Source: Alphaproteobacteria bacterium RIFCSPHIGHO2_01_FULL_41_14 (GTDB taxonomy: Bacteria; Pseudomonadota; Alphaproteobacteria; UBA7879; UBA5542). From it: 64,000 nt of DNA. Made by a program: the position numbers and the translations under genes. The stretch's first letter is position 1. Each line of letters starts with the position of its first letter. Shown one piece after another: positions 54,994 through 64,000 of this stretch. The DNA lies in the NCBI GenBank assembly GCA_001767855.1, contig MEMF01000002.1, positions 101,095 through 165,094 of the forward strand. The letters run 5' to 3'. The notes beneath the pieces are model-generated. The model ran no database searches. It saw only the letters and a list, made by a program, of their open reading frames with translations, and had not been told where the DNA came from.

Positions 54994-56292
54994 TTAATAT
55001 TTTCCCTTCAAAGCCTTAAGTTGTGCTTGAATAAATTTGAGATGCGTCAAGAAATCTTGATACTGAGCACCGGCCAGATTTCGTTGGGAAGGCATCTGAA
55101 TTTTATGAGGATTAACTTGCTTGCCTTTATAGTGGATTTCGTAATGAAGGTGAGGACCAGTGGCACGCCCAGTCCTACCAATGTAACCAATAATCTGCCC
55201 CTGTATTACGCGAGACCCCGCTCCCAATCCTTTTGCGAAACGGCTCATATGAGCATAGGCTGATCCATAATCCTTATTATGCTGAATGAGGATGTAGTTT
55301 CCATAAGACCCTAAATATCCTCTCTTCTTTATATATCCGTTACCGGCTGCCAAAATGGGGGTACCCATAGGGGCTGAGAAATCTATACCTTTATGCATTT
55401 TAGTATACCCCAGGATGGGATGATGTCTCATACTGAACGTAGAAGAAAGTCTGGCTCCTCGAACGGGTGTTTTAAGAAGTGATTTTCTCACCCCTTGACC
55501 ATGGTCATTGAAATACTCTATTTGAGTATCTTTTAAAGCATAGCGATAAATTCTTTGGGGCCCAAATTTTGTATTTAAGCTGGCATAAAGAACGCTACCA
55601 GGATCGATAAATCCAGTTTCTTTATCATAGGCACGCTCTACAAGAACTTCAAAGGCATCCCCGTGACGAAGCGCGCGTTGCATATCGATGGAGTAACTAA
55701 ATTGTTGGTTCAGACTATTGATCGTTCCTTTTGATAGTCCCGCTTTCAATCCATCTATATACAAGCTGTCTCGAATATGGCCGCGTATGTACTGTAATTT
55801 TTTTGGTAAAATATCAGGCTTTTTTTCAATAACAAGTTCCCCTTTTCTTTGGACAAGAGAGATTTTCTTTCCAGGGGGAAGTAAGAAAATAACTTTTTTA
55901 ATTTGAACGGCATTATGATTCTCTTTTTCAATGCTGATGTAAAAACGCTGTCCCCTTCTTAAGAAGCTATCTTTATAATAAGGAAGCAGCGCTTTTTGAA
56001 TTTTTTTTGCATCTGTCGTGGTTAATCCGTGATGCCTTAATAAGGGAATAAAAGATTCTGATTTTCTAATAATAATTTCTTTAAGAGTAGTCTTTGGCTT
56101 AAAAGCAGTTAAGAAAATATTTTTGTCTATTTTAACTTGCTCTAATGAAGGATCTTTCCGCTGTTGAATAACAACGCTGATTTTGTCGGACTCTTCTGAT
56201 GACGTGTTTTGAAAAAAATCATAAATAATAAGTGCCAATCCACCTATAAAACAAACCAGACCAACAATGAGTTCAAACCGTCTTAATCTCAT
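54994..56292 (-). CDS. M23-family peptidoglycan endopeptidase
   Basis: 432 residues: one N-terminal transmembrane anchor (LIVGLVCFIGGLALIIYDFF), a linker with OapA/LysM-like region, and a C-terminal LytM domain. The zinc ligands are in KMHKGIDFSAP (HxxxD) and GPHLHYEIH (HxH), with HPILGYTK before. It probably cleaves peptide cross-links in the periplasm and resembles MepM/ShyA. An active zinc site suggests an enzyme rather than an EnvC-type activator. It lies 4 nt downstream of the reductase gene. Confidence 0.9.
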   Translation of the reverse strand: MRLRRFELIVGLVCFIGGLALIIYDFFQNTSSEESDKISVVIQQRKDPSLEQVKIDKNIFLTAFKPKTTLKEIIIRKSESFIPLLRHHGLTTTDAKKIQKALLPYYKDSFLRRGQRFYISIEKENHNAVQIKKVIFLLPPGKKISLVQRKGELVIEKKPDILPKKLQYIRGHIRDSLYIDGLKAGLSKGTINSLNQQFSYSIDMQRALRHGDAFEVLVERAYDKETGFIDPGSVLYASLNTKFGPQRIYRYALKDTQIEYFNDHGQGVRKSLLKTPVRGARLSSTFSMRHHPILGYTKMHKGIDFSAPMGTPILAAGNGYIKKRGYLGSYGNYILIQHNKDYGSAYAHMSRFAKGLGAGSRVIQGQIIGYIGRTGRATGPHLHYEIHYKGKQVNPHKIQMPSQRNLAGAQYQDFLTHLKFIQAQLKALKGKY

Positions 56293-56295
56293 TAA

Positions 56296-57315
56296 TTATT
56301 TCCCCGGAATCCCCTGGGTGGTTGAATATTGAAAATGAAAAACCTCTCCCGGATATATAATGGATCTTATTTCATGAGCAGCGGATGCGGCTTCTGAAAA
56401 ACCAGTTAAAATAAGTTTTTGTTTTGTGGGGTAGGTTGCCACATCCCCGATAGCAAAAATACCGCGTGCAGACGTTTGGTATGTGCCTATATCAACAGTA
56501 ATGTGAGATTTTTCAAGTCCAAGCCCCCATTCTGCTAAAGGCCCGAGGTTCATAGAAAGGCCAAAAAGAGCGAGCAGAGCATCAGCTTCCACTCTTTTTT
56601 CTTGTCCTTCTAGTGTTTTAAGCCCGATGGCATGAAGAACCTCATCTCCATGCAAGGAGTCTAACTGATAAGGAATAGCCAGGTCTATCCGACCCTCTTT
56701 AGAAAGCTCATATAGTTTGGAAACGTTCTCCATAGCAGCACGGAATTTGGGACGACGATGAACCACCGTAATATGTTTTGCAATATCGACGAGATTCAAA
56801 GCCCAGTCGACAGCAGAGTCACCCCCGCCAGCAATGACTAATTTTTTATTTCTAAAAATCTCTTTATTCTTAACAAAATAAAAAACATTTTTATTCTCAT
56901 ATTTTTCGATGTTGTCCAAAGGGGGTCGATTGGGACCAAAAGCACCCGCACCAGCTGCGATAATGACTGCTTTGCATTCAATAGATGTATTTTTTGAGGT
57001 GCGAATTTTCCAACCAGAATTTCTTTTTTCGAGGTGAGTAACTTGTTGATCCAAATGATAAACTGGATCGAAAGGTTCGGCTTGTTTTTTCAAATTCTCA
57101 ATCAAGTCTACCGCTAGAATTTTTGGATGTCCGGGAATATCGTAAATAGGCTTTTCTGGATAAAGGGCAATGCATTGCCCGCCAACTTCGGTTAAGGTGT
57201 CAATCACATGGGTTTTGAGCTTCATCATGCCACACTCAAAAATAGAAAATAATCCAACAGGACCTGCTCCGATAATAACAACATCCGTTGTAAGTTGTGA
57301 TTGAGAACCTTTCAT
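56296..57315 (-). CDS. Ferredoxin/flavodoxin-NADP+ reductase (thioredoxin reductase-like type)
   Basis: A 339-residue FAD/NADPH protein of the YumC class. VVIIGAGPVGLFSIFECGM binds FAD, GGQCIALYPEKPIYDIPGHP is a family landmark, GGGDSAVDWAL binds NADPH, and IFAIGDVATYP closes the FAD site. The CxxC disulfide of thioredoxin reductase is absent, which argues for ferredoxin/flavodoxin reduction. A ferredoxin partner is not in the window. Confidence 0.9.
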   Translation of the reverse strand: MKGSQSQLTTDVVIIGAGPVGLFSIFECGMMKLKTHVIDTLTEVGGQCIALYPEKPIYDIPGHPKILAVDLIENLKKQAEPFDPVYHLDQQVTHLEKRNSGWKIRTSKNTSIECKAVIIAAGAGAFGPNRPPLDNIEKYENKNVFYFVKNKEIFRNKKLVIAGGGDSAVDWALNLVDIAKHITVVHRRPKFRAAMENVSKLYELSKEGRIDLAIPYQLDSLHGDEVLHAIGLKTLEGQEKRVEADALLALFGLSMNLGPLAEWGLGLEKSHITVDIGTYQTSARGIFAIGDVATYPTKQKLILTGFSEAASAAHEIRSIIYPGEVFHFQYSTTQGIPGK

Positions 57316-57377
57316 TTTCCTTGTCCAAAATAAAATGATATAACTGTTAAGTTAATAAACCATAACGTGACTATAAT

Positions 57378-57836
57378 ATGCCGGGATTTTGTAAAACATA
57401 CCCTCTTGCCACAGAGAACCATACCAAATTATTGGCAGAGTCCCTAGCTAAAATAGCAAAAAAAGGAGATATTTTTCTCTTAAAGGGAGACCTTGGGGCT
57501 GGGAAAACCATGTTTGTTCGTTGCTTTATTCGGTTTTTTTTAGGGGAAAGACAAGAAGTTCCTAGTCCCACATTTACGATGGTTCAAATGTATCCTACCA
57601 AAGACTTTATGATTTGGCACTTAGATCTTTATAGACTGAAGAGCCCGAATGAATTGGATGAAATTGGAATAGAAGATGCCTTTTATAGAGGTGTTTCTTT
57701 AGTGGAGTGGCCAGAAAGGCTAGAGAATTATAAACCAAAAAAATTTCTTTTTCTTTTGTTTGAAAATGAAAATAATGGAAGAAAAGTAACAGTAACCTCA
57801 AGTGAGGATTGGGAAAAAAGACTAAATGATTTCTGA
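57378..57836 (+). CDS. tsaE: tRNA t6A biosynthesis ATPase TsaE
   Basis: Small P-loop ATPase of the t6A-modifying TsaBDE complex. LLKGDLGAGKTMFVR is the Walker A, then EVPSPTFTMVQMY, HLDLYRL and SLVEWPERLE. Length 152 is normal. No ribosome site is seen, and a TATAAT hexamer directly abuts the ATG (57372-57377), so the exact start is slightly uncertain. It overlaps the next gene by 11 nt and starts a five-gene run ending in addA. Confidence 0.93.
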   Translation: MPGFCKTYPLATENHTKLLAESLAKIAKKGDIFLLKGDLGAGKTMFVRCFIRFFLGERQEVPSPTFTMVQMYPTKDFMIWHLDLYRLKSPNELDEIGIEDAFYRGVSLVEWPERLENYKPKKFLFLLFENENNGRKVTVTSSEDWEKRLNDF

Positions 57837-58827
57837 AAGATATACTGATTTTCTAAAACAACACGGATGGGCGGGAAAGCCTTGCGTTTTTCTAGCAGGA
57901 GATTGTTCTGATAGAAAGTATTATCGTTTGGGATCTGAGGCAACAGGTTTCGTTCTTTTGATGGATGCCCCCCCTCCCGGAGAAAAATTAGAAGACTTTA
58001 TTAGAATAGGATCTATTCTTTCGGGCTTAGGATTGTCTGTACCAGAAGTTATTGCTTACGATTCAGAAAAAGGCTTGGCATTAATTGAAGATCTAGGAGA
58101 CACAACATACTCTAACTGTCTTTTAACAAAGAGCGTTCCTCTGGAAGATCTCTATGAATTGGCAACAAGGGTATTGATTCATTTACATACAAAGTTTGAT
58201 ATTCGTCGAGAAGAGATTACTTTGCCCCTTTATTCTCTAGATCTTTATATGAAAGAGCTCAACTTGTGTTTGGAATGGTATTATCCAAGCGTTTACTCTA
58301 AGCCATTGTCCTTGGAAGCAGTGAAAGAATGGGAGACTATTTGGGCGCTTCTTTTGCAATCTCAGGTAAAGTCCGAAACTCTTGTATTAAAAGATTTTAT
58401 GGTAGATAATCTGGTCTATCTCAGAAAAAGACAAGGGGTGCAACGGTGTGGCTTGTTAGACTTTCAAGATGCTGTTTATGGTTCACGGGCGTATGATTTA
58501 GTGTCTTTATTAGAAGATGCTCGATACGACGTGCCTCAAGAAATACAGAGCAAAATGATTGACAGATATCTTGAAGCTTTTCCCTATGTAGATAGGGCTT
58601 TATTTTTAGAAAGCTACCATATATTAGGGGTGCAGCGGAGTGCCAAGATCTTAGGGGTCTTCACTCGAATGTACAAAAGATACAATAAATCAAAATATTT
58701 GGCTCATTTGCCTCGTGTTTTAAAATGGATCGAGCAAGATCTGAACCACCCTTCTCTTAAAAGACTAAAGGAGTGGTTTGATCTTTATATGCCAAGTACT
58801 GAAAGGAAGGTATTAAATGCGGATTAA
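57826..58827 (+). CDS. amgK: Aminoglycoside-phosphotransferase-fold sugar kinase (AmgK-like)
   Basis: 333 residues of the APH kinase fold. The catalytic-loop region LVLKDFMVDNLVYL and the metal-binding CGLLDFQDAVYGSRAYDL are clear. Next to a MurU-like nucleotidyltransferase, the likely role is anomeric phosphorylation of N-acetylmuramic acid/N-acetylglucosamine in cell-wall recycling, as known for AmgK-MurU. The assignment rests on synteny and fold; substrate is inferred. Confidence 0.85.
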   Translation: MISERYTDFLKQHGWAGKPCVFLAGDCSDRKYYRLGSEATGFVLLMDAPPPGEKLEDFIRIGSILSGLGLSVPEVIAYDSEKGLALIEDLGDTTYSNCLLTKSVPLEDLYELATRVLIHLHTKFDIRREEITLPLYSLDLYMKELNLCLEWYYPSVYSKPLSLEAVKEWETIWALLLQSQVKSETLVLKDFMVDNLVYLRKRQGVQRCGLLDFQDAVYGSRAYDLVSLLEDARYDVPQEIQSKMIDRYLEAFPYVDRALFLESYHILGVQRSAKILGVFTRMYKRYNKSKYLAHLPRVLKWIEQDLNHPSLKRLKEWFDLYMPSTERKVLNAD

Positions 58828-59533
58828 AACAGCCATGATTTTGGCGGCAGGAAAAGGGGAAAGAATGCGTCCTCTAACAGATGCATGCCCAAAGCCCATG
58901 ATCGTTGTCGCTGGCAAACCCATGTTGGATTACGCCGTTGATCAGTTAGAAAAAGAAAAAGTAAAAAAGGTGGTGGTAAACGTCTGTCATCATGGTGCGA
59001 TGATCGTCGAACATCTTAAAAAACGCAAACACCCGAAGATCGTATTTTCTCACGAATCGGAACGTCTGGAAACAGGAGGCGGGGTTTTTAAAGCGCTTCC
59101 TGAATTGGGAAAAGATCCTTTTTTTGTCATCAATGGCGATATCTTGTGGTCAAATAAAAATGGGAATACTCTCAAAATGTTGCAAGATGCCTGGACCAAT
59201 GAAATGGATGCTTTGTTGTTGGTTGTTCCTTTAAAGGCAGCGCGTGGATATGAGGGGGCAGGAGACTATAATCTAACACCTTCTCATCTCCTCAAGAGGC
59301 GCACAGGAGAAAAAGCCAAATATGTCTACGGGGGAGTTCAAATTTTGCATCCCCGTTTATTTGAGGGCGAAGAACCTGGCGCTTTTTCTTTAAATAAGCT
59401 ATATGATAGGGCGGAAGAAAAAGGGACATTGCATGGATTTGAGCATAAAAGTCTTTGGTTTCATGTGGGCACTCCTGAAGCTTTGATGGAAACGCGGGCT
59501 TGGTTTGAAGAGCATTCGTTGATTGAAGCGTAG
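58817..59533 (+). CDS. murU: Nucleotidyltransferase, MurU-like
   Basis: 238 residues. The signature MILAAGKGERMRPLTDACPKPM is the NTP-transferase motif, with FVINGDILW holding the metal-binding Asp. In the AmgK-MurU pathway this enzyme makes UDP-N-acetylmuramic acid from its 1-phosphate, bypassing de novo synthesis. It overlaps amgK by 11 nt, so the pair is co-translated. A mannose- or glucose-1-phosphate substrate is the alternative. Confidence 0.86.
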   Translation: MRIKTAMILAAGKGERMRPLTDACPKPMIVVAGKPMLDYAVDQLEKEKVKKVVVNVCHHGAMIVEHLKKRKHPKIVFSHESERLETGGGVFKALPELGKDPFFVINGDILWSNKNGNTLKMLQDAWTNEMDALLLVVPLKAARGYEGAGDYNLTPSHLLKRRTGEKAKYVYGGVQILHPRLFEGEEPGAFSLNKLYDRAEEKGTLHGFEHKSLWFHVGTPEALMETRAWFEEHSLIEA

Positions 59534-59563
59534 GTTTGGCTGTTGTATTTTCAGGTATAACGG

Positions 59564-62383
59564 ATGATTTACTCAGTTCCATTTTCCGTTTCCTTTCTAG
59601 AAGCTATTGCCGATCACCTTTTAGCCCAACAATCTTCTTTTTCTTTATCGGAGTGGGTAATTTATTTGCCAACTCGCCGGGCTTGCCGCGTTCTTGAGTC
59701 TTCTTTGTTTGAAAAGGCACAGAAAAAAGCCCTCATTTTACCTCGCATCATTCCTTTAGGAGATGTGGATCCCGAAGAAATTTCTTTGGTATCCCAGGAA
59801 GGAGCTGAACAAGTGGCTCAGCTACCTCCCGTGATTAGTACATATAGACGAAGACTCCTATTAGCCTCCTTAATAGAAAAATTTCAATACAATGAGCAGG
59901 CTGTATCTTTTGACCAGGCCTTGGTGTGGTCTGAGAACTTAATGGCGTTTCTAGATGAGATAAGGACCGAAGGCATTTCCTTAACAACCCTGAAAAATTT
60001 TTCATCTGTCGCTGGGCAAGCCGAACATTGGGAGAAAATTCAAAAATTTCTAACATTGGTTAGTGATCACTGGGATGCCATTTTAAAAGATGAAAAGTGT
60101 GTCGAACCTGTCACTTGGCAAAGAAGGTTTATGGACATACAAGCTGATTTATTAGAAAGAGATAGAACAAAGGCACCCATCATGATTGCGGGGTCACTAG
60201 GAACCATCCCTAGTACGGCCAGACTCATAAAGGTAATTTCTACGCTGAAGAATGGGGTGGTTATTTTGCCTGGTCTGCAACGAGAGCAAAAAAAAGAGTT
60301 TTTGTCTTCTCGACATCCCCAGTTTTTTTTACATCGTCTCCTCAAAAAACTAAACAGCGCTCCGGAAGGCGTGCGGGAGTTACCTTCAAAGGAGTGGAAC
60401 AATGCATCGTTGTTTTTGGAAAAAATATTTGACTCTAGATTTACTGGGCCATGGATTCTACCACCCTCTATGGAAAACATTCAGTACATAGAAACTTCAG
60501 ATCAAGGAGAAGAGGCTCGTATTATTTGCATCTCAATTCGAAAAGCATTGGAAGAGGGAAAAAAGAAAATTTTATGTATTTCCTCCGACCCAAAACTTCT
60601 TCATCGTGTTTCAGCAGAACTAGGGTTTTGGTCTCTATCTGTATCTGTGCAGAAAAAATCTCTTCTAGACACTCAAATCGGCTCTTTTTTGCATCTTGCT
60701 ACACTCTGGTTTTCGTCTCCCTTTCCCACAGTTGTTATGGCCTCTACTTTTAAGCATTCTTTCGTTAAAAAGAAAAAAGATGTATGGAATCTTTTCGAAA
60801 AATATATTTTGCGTACATGGGTTGGGAACGCCTCTTTATTGGCCATAGAACATCTATTAGAGCGAGAATCTGCAGAGCTGGAACCTGACGTATGTGATCG
60901 TTTAAAAACTTTTTATGAAACTCTTAAAAATCATCTCGTTTTCGTTCAAGAAGCGCAACCCTTGGGATTTTATTTGGATAAACTAGAATCCCTTATTGCT
61001 TGGCTTCTTGGATCTGAGACGGATCTTGAAAATTTATTTCTTGAGCTCGCCCCTGAAGAAGGGGTCGTATTTCAACAGTTATGGCAGGATCTAAAGAAAA
61101 GTTCTGCGCTGATCATGACCCACCCTAAAATGCTCTCTGAGATTTTGTTTTCTTTGCTTCAAGATCACCAGATTCCAAATGTTTCTAAAGGCAACAACGA
61201 AAGTATTTTTTTAATGTCTCCTGCAGAAGCACGTTTTATGGAGGCAGATTTTAAAATCTTAGCAGGTCTTAATGAGGGAACGTGGCCGGCTGAGTTGAGA
61301 GTTGACCCTTTCTTTAGCTCGTCCATGAGAGAAACTTTGGGTCTCCCTTCCTTAGAGACCAGATTCAGCCAGAGCGCCCATGATTTTTTGTCAGCCATTT
61401 GTATACCGGTTCCTGTGTTGATTACACGTTCCTTGCGAGTGGGAGGAGTGCCCTCTGTTCCCTCTCGGTTCTTATCTTACTTAGAGATGCGGATGGGCGC
61501 ATACAATTTGACGTTTTCTCAAAATAAAGATTTAAAAGTTTGGGCAAGAAATCTAAACTCTGTGTCTCAGAAGACGGACCTACAAGCTCCGAGACCATTA
61601 CCGCCAGTATCTCAAAGACCAAAAAGACTGTCTGTTACAGATGTCTCGATTCTTCTAAGAGATCCTTACAGTATTTACGCAAAACATATTTTAAAGTTAA
61701 CCCGACTAGAGCCTTTTATCCCGGAAGAAAAATCACGTTTGTTCGGCCTTTTTGTTCATAATTTTCTGCACAGATGGGCCCCCACCTCTGAGACTCCTAT
61801 GGATGTTCTTTTAAGCGGACGCGCCAAATTTTTGTTTGAACTTTATTTAGGGCCTGTTGAACAATCGCGATTTTTGTGGGAAAAGTTTTCAATTTTGTTT
61901 GAATGGGTTAAACAACAAAAAAAACTAGCCAATACATCAACTGAAATTAAGGGAGAATTTAGCTTTGCTGTAGAAGACCATCTTTTTACTCTTTTTGGAA
62001 AGGCAGATAGAGTTGATTGGGATCAAGAGGGAGCGATTTTAATTGATTACAAAACAGGGAGCATTCCCCCTCTTTCCCATGTTAAAGAAGGAAAAGCGTC
62101 CCAGATAACCTTGGAAGCTCTTATTTTTCTGAGGGGGGGGTTTTCTGATCTTCCTCCTCGTCTTCCTTTAAGGGACCTTCAATATTGGGGATTATTGTCT
62201 GAAGAGATTCTTTCTATCAAAGAGGATCTCTCTCTGTTGACTGCCCAAACACAACAAAATTTAGAGCAGCTAATCTCTTCTTTTTACAAAGAAACCACCC
62301 CGTATCTTTCCCATCCTAAAGGATTTATAAAAGAAGGGGAATATGATCACCTTGCTCGACTGCAAGAATGGTCAGTGAGGTAA
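59564..62383 (+). CDS. addB: Double-strand break repair protein AddB
   Basis: Alphaproteobacterial-type AddB (939 residues), partner of AddA in end resection. The N-terminus reads YLPTRRACRVLES, the helicase-like core has FKILAGLNEGTWPAE, and the C-terminal PD-(D/E)xK nuclease motif is in AILIDYKTGSIPP. An 8-G run at 62133-62140 does not break the frame. addA follows 8 nt after the stop, with tsaE, amgK and murU upstream, a conserved alphaproteobacterial order. Confidence 0.92.
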   Translation: MIYSVPFSVSFLEAIADHLLAQQSSFSLSEWVIYLPTRRACRVLESSLFEKAQKKALILPRIIPLGDVDPEEISLVSQEGAEQVAQLPPVISTYRRRLLLASLIEKFQYNEQAVSFDQALVWSENLMAFLDEIRTEGISLTTLKNFSSVAGQAEHWEKIQKFLTLVSDHWDAILKDEKCVEPVTWQRRFMDIQADLLERDRTKAPIMIAGSLGTIPSTARLIKVISTLKNGVVILPGLQREQKKEFLSSRHPQFFLHRLLKKLNSAPEGVRELPSKEWNNASLFLEKIFDSRFTGPWILPPSMENIQYIETSDQGEEARIICISIRKALEEGKKKILCISSDPKLLHRVSAELGFWSLSVSVQKKSLLDTQIGSFLHLATLWFSSPFPTVVMASTFKHSFVKKKKDVWNLFEKYILRTWVGNASLLAIEHLLERESAELEPDVCDRLKTFYETLKNHLVFVQEAQPLGFYLDKLESLIAWLLGSETDLENLFLELAPEEGVVFQQLWQDLKKSSALIMTHPKMLSEILFSLLQDHQIPNVSKGNNESIFLMSPAEARFMEADFKILAGLNEGTWPAELRVDPFFSSSMRETLGLPSLETRFSQSAHDFLSAICIPVPVLITRSLRVGGVPSVPSRFLSYLEMRMGAYNLTFSQNKDLKVWARNLNSVSQKTDLQAPRPLPPVSQRPKRLSVTDVSILLRDPYSIYAKHILKLTRLEPFIPEEKSRLFGLFVHNFLHRWAPTSETPMDVLLSGRAKFLFELYLGPVEQSRFLWEKFSILFEWVKQQKKLANTSTEIKGEFSFAVEDHLFTLFGKADRVDWDQEGAILIDYKTGSIPPLSHVKEGKASQITLEALIFLRGGFSDLPPRLPLRDLQYWGLLSEEILSIKEDLSLLTAQTQQNLEQLISSFYKETTPYLSHPKGFIKEGEYDHLARLQEWSVR

Positions 62384-62391
62384 ATTAACCC

Positions 62392-64000
62392 ATGAAACTT
62401 TCTGTTGTTCAAAAACAAGCGCTTGATCCCAGATTTTCCTGTTGGGTGGAGGCTTCTGCTGGGACAGGCAAAACCAAAGTCTTAATAGATCGTATTTTAA
62501 GTCTACTTTTGTCTGGATCAAAAGCTTCTGACATTTTGTGTTTAACCTTTACCAAGGCCGCTGGGGCAGAAATGGCGAATCGACTTCGATATCGTCTCAA
62601 TCAATGGGTAAATTTGGATGATCGTACGTTAAAAGTCGAGCTTGAGGATTTCTTAGGCGATTCATTTTCAGAAGAATTTTTAGATAAAGCACGACAATTG
62701 TTAGGCTCAGTTTTAGACAGCTCATATGGGGTACGCATTCAAACTATCCATGGATTTTGCCAATCCCTATTAAGGATGTTTCCCTTAGAAGCAAGACTTC
62801 TTCCCCATTTTAAAATTATGGATGATACAGAAAAACAACAGGTGATCGAAGAGAGCTATAGCGAGTTATGGAAAGAATTAGAAGACAGTGAAATTGCTCT
62901 CATCGTTCATCACCTTTCCGAACCCCAATTCCATCAATTTTTAAATTTTTTCTTAAGTCATAAAGACGTCTTATCTAAGACCCCCCTTAAAGAGCTTGTG
63001 AATAATTTGACCGTGTTTCTTGACCTCAAGATGGAAAAATCAAACCTCTTAAAAGAATTCTTTCAGAGATCTTCCGGAATAGATGAGAGCGTTCTTTCTT
63101 TTGAAAAGGCCACAGTTTCTGATCTTAAATTATGTCAATCTTTAATAGATTTTGATCAGGCCTCTCTAGAAGAAAAGGAAACCCGCTTTTATGATTATAA
63201 ATCTCTTTTTCTCACAACGACGGGTAGTATTCGGAAAAGATTTTTTTCCAAACCATTTGGGGGAAAATTTCCTGGAATCTCTGCTGTCTTAGAAGAAGAG
63301 GCAGATAGAGTTTTTCGTTTTCATCAATCGAGTTTGAAACAAAAAATCTGTGAACGGTCTACTCTTCTGATGCGGGTAGCCACTAAGTTTATAAAAATCT
63401 ATGAAGCTGTTAAGTCTCAAAAGGCTTGGATTGACTATGATGACCTGATTTTAAGGACACGAAACCTACTCAGAGACAGTTCTATGAAACCATGGATTTT
63501 AGAGAAGCTTGATCACAAACTTAACCATATTCTCGTGGATGAAGCTCAGGATACAAGCCAGATTCAATGGGATCTCATTTTAACGTTGATAGAAGAATTT
63601 TATACAGATAATGCACAAAATACATCCCGCACTTTTTTTGTGGTGGGCGATCTAAAGCAGTCCATTTATAGTTTCCAAGGCGCGTGTCCACAGGCTTTTG
63701 AGAAAGCAAAAGAGTCTTTTCAAAAATTGCCGTTGAGTCGAACAATTGATCTAGAAACCTCTTACCGTTCTACACCAGCCATTCTTCAGTTTGTAGATCA
63801 AACTTTTAAATCCATGATTTTTCATCAGTCAAAGAACTCTCCTTCTGTTCATCAGGTGTCACGACATGAGGCTCCGGGGATTGTTGAAATGTGGCCGCTG
63901 ATCTCTCAAGAAAAACAAACAAATCTTCAGCAGTGGAAAATGGTAGAAACCCAGTCTTCGGAAGAAAGTGTACGTCGTCTTTTGGCAAAAAAAATCGCCT
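62392..64000 (+). CDS. addA: Double-strand break repair helicase-nuclease AddA, 3' end beyond the window
   Basis: The frame from ATG 62392 stays open to the right edge (536 codons). It shows a UvrD-like helicase N-half: Walker A EASAGTGKTKVLIDR, FTKAAGAEM, TIHGFCQSL, the DYDDLIL region, Walker B LVDEAQDTSQIQW, VVGDLKQSIYSFQGA and LETSYRSTPAIL. The C-terminal helicase motifs and nuclease domain lie outside. AddAB acts as the RecBCD counterpart. Confidence 0.95.
   Translation, partial: MKLSVVQKQALDPRFSCWVEASAGTGKTKVLIDRILSLLLSGSKASDILCLTFTKAAGAEMANRLRYRLNQWVNLDDRTLKVELEDFLGDSFSEEFLDKARQLLGSVLDSSYGVRIQTIHGFCQSLLRMFPLEARLLPHFKIMDDTEKQQVIEESYSELWKELEDSEIALIVHHLSEPQFHQFLNFFLSHKDVLSKTPLKELVNNLTVFLDLKMEKSNLLKEFFQRSSGIDESVLSFEKATVSDLKLCQSLIDFDQASLEEKETRFYDYKSLFLTTTGSIRKRFFSKPFGGKFPGISAVLEEEADRVFRFHQSSLKQKICERSTLLMRVATKFIKIYEAVKSQKAWIDYDDLILRTRNLLRDSSMKPWILEKLDHKLNHILVDEAQDTSQIQWDLILTLIEEFYTDNAQNTSRTFFVVGDLKQSIYSFQGACPQAFEKAKESFQKLPLSRTIDLETSYRSTPAILQFVDQTFKSMIFHQSKNSPSVHQVSRHEAPGIVEMWPLISQEKQTNLQQWKMVETQSSEESVRRLLAKKIA

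Noticed and set aside
57372..57377. TATAAT as the -10 box of tsaE
   Set aside because: It abuts the ATG, so a transcript from it would start inside the gene; no -35 is seen and no later start codon keeps the TsaE N-terminus.
62133..62140. 8-G run in addB as a slippage switch
   Set aside because: The frame is intact and the run encodes an ordinary RGG; there is no sign of an off state.

Overview
This window is an AT-rich bacterial chromosome segment (roughly 40% G+C by eye). It most resembles an intracellular-type alphaproteobacterium, probably Holosporales or Rickettsiales-like. Three things support this: a circularly permuted two-piece tmRNA, a Rickettsia/mitochondria-like ISC operon (iscR, two cysteine desulfurases, iscU, iscA, hscB, hscA), and alphaproteobacterial forms of SspB, DksA and AddAB. 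The species is not identifiable from sequence alone. I saw no transposon, prophage, CRISPR array or rRNA operon. Most of the window is dense housekeeping sequence, with a few secreted or surface genes scattered through it.

Layout. 1-2261: a cut-off secreted protein of unknown function, an alternative oxidase and a secreted Nudix-like protein. 2229-7498 (minus): recG, rpsU, ihfB, argS, rpsD. 7747-15547: pal, an unusual HTH-receiver fusion, ygfZ, a GT9 glycosyltransferase, gpsA, a CorC/TlyC-type protein, comF, grxC and a HIR-like SPFH protein. 15562-21559 (minus): a lipid A/Kdo block (msbA, a DUF374 acyltransferase, waaA, lpxK, lpxL) downstream of sspB and the tmRNA. 22502-26978 (minus): dnaQ, parB, parA, rsmG (carrying two parS sites) and rho. 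26979-27281: the best replication-origin candidate. 27282-32212: trmJ, tsaC, tRNA-Phe, psd-pssA, nth, uppP. 32426-33182: an outer-membrane protein gene switched off by an 11-G tract. 33179-36130 (minus): atpD-atpG plus an alpha/beta hydrolase. 36361-42587: the ISC operon and lolA. 42595-49128 (minus): dksA, aqpZ, rsmD, a DMT transporter, mutS, dut, ubiE. 49183-52521: two unknown secreted proteins and a TamA-like Omp85. 52533-57315 (minus): a Lon-like protease, an M23 peptidase and a ferredoxin/flavodoxin reductase. 57378-64000: tsaE, amgK-like, murU-like, addB and the start of addA.

How it fits together. The cell makes lipid A with Kdo, assembles an outer membrane (LolA, Pal, TamA), recycles cell wall (AmgK/MurU type, M23, UppP), makes phosphatidylethanolamine (PssA, Psd), and respires with ubiquinone (UbiE) through at least one non-pumping terminal oxidase (AOX). 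Near position 27,000, G/C bias on the plus strand appears by eye to change from C-rich on the left to G-rich on the right. Together with DnaA-box-like sequences, parS and parAB, this places oriC between rho and trmJ.

The most interesting signals are the phase-variable outer-membrane protein, a tmRNA whose degradation tag looks internally duplicated and strongly basic beside its adaptor gene sspB, a lidless HscA, an atpG-atpD pair split from the rest of the ATP synthase genes, and an HTH-receiver regulator with a tandem 11-bp repeat across its promoter.
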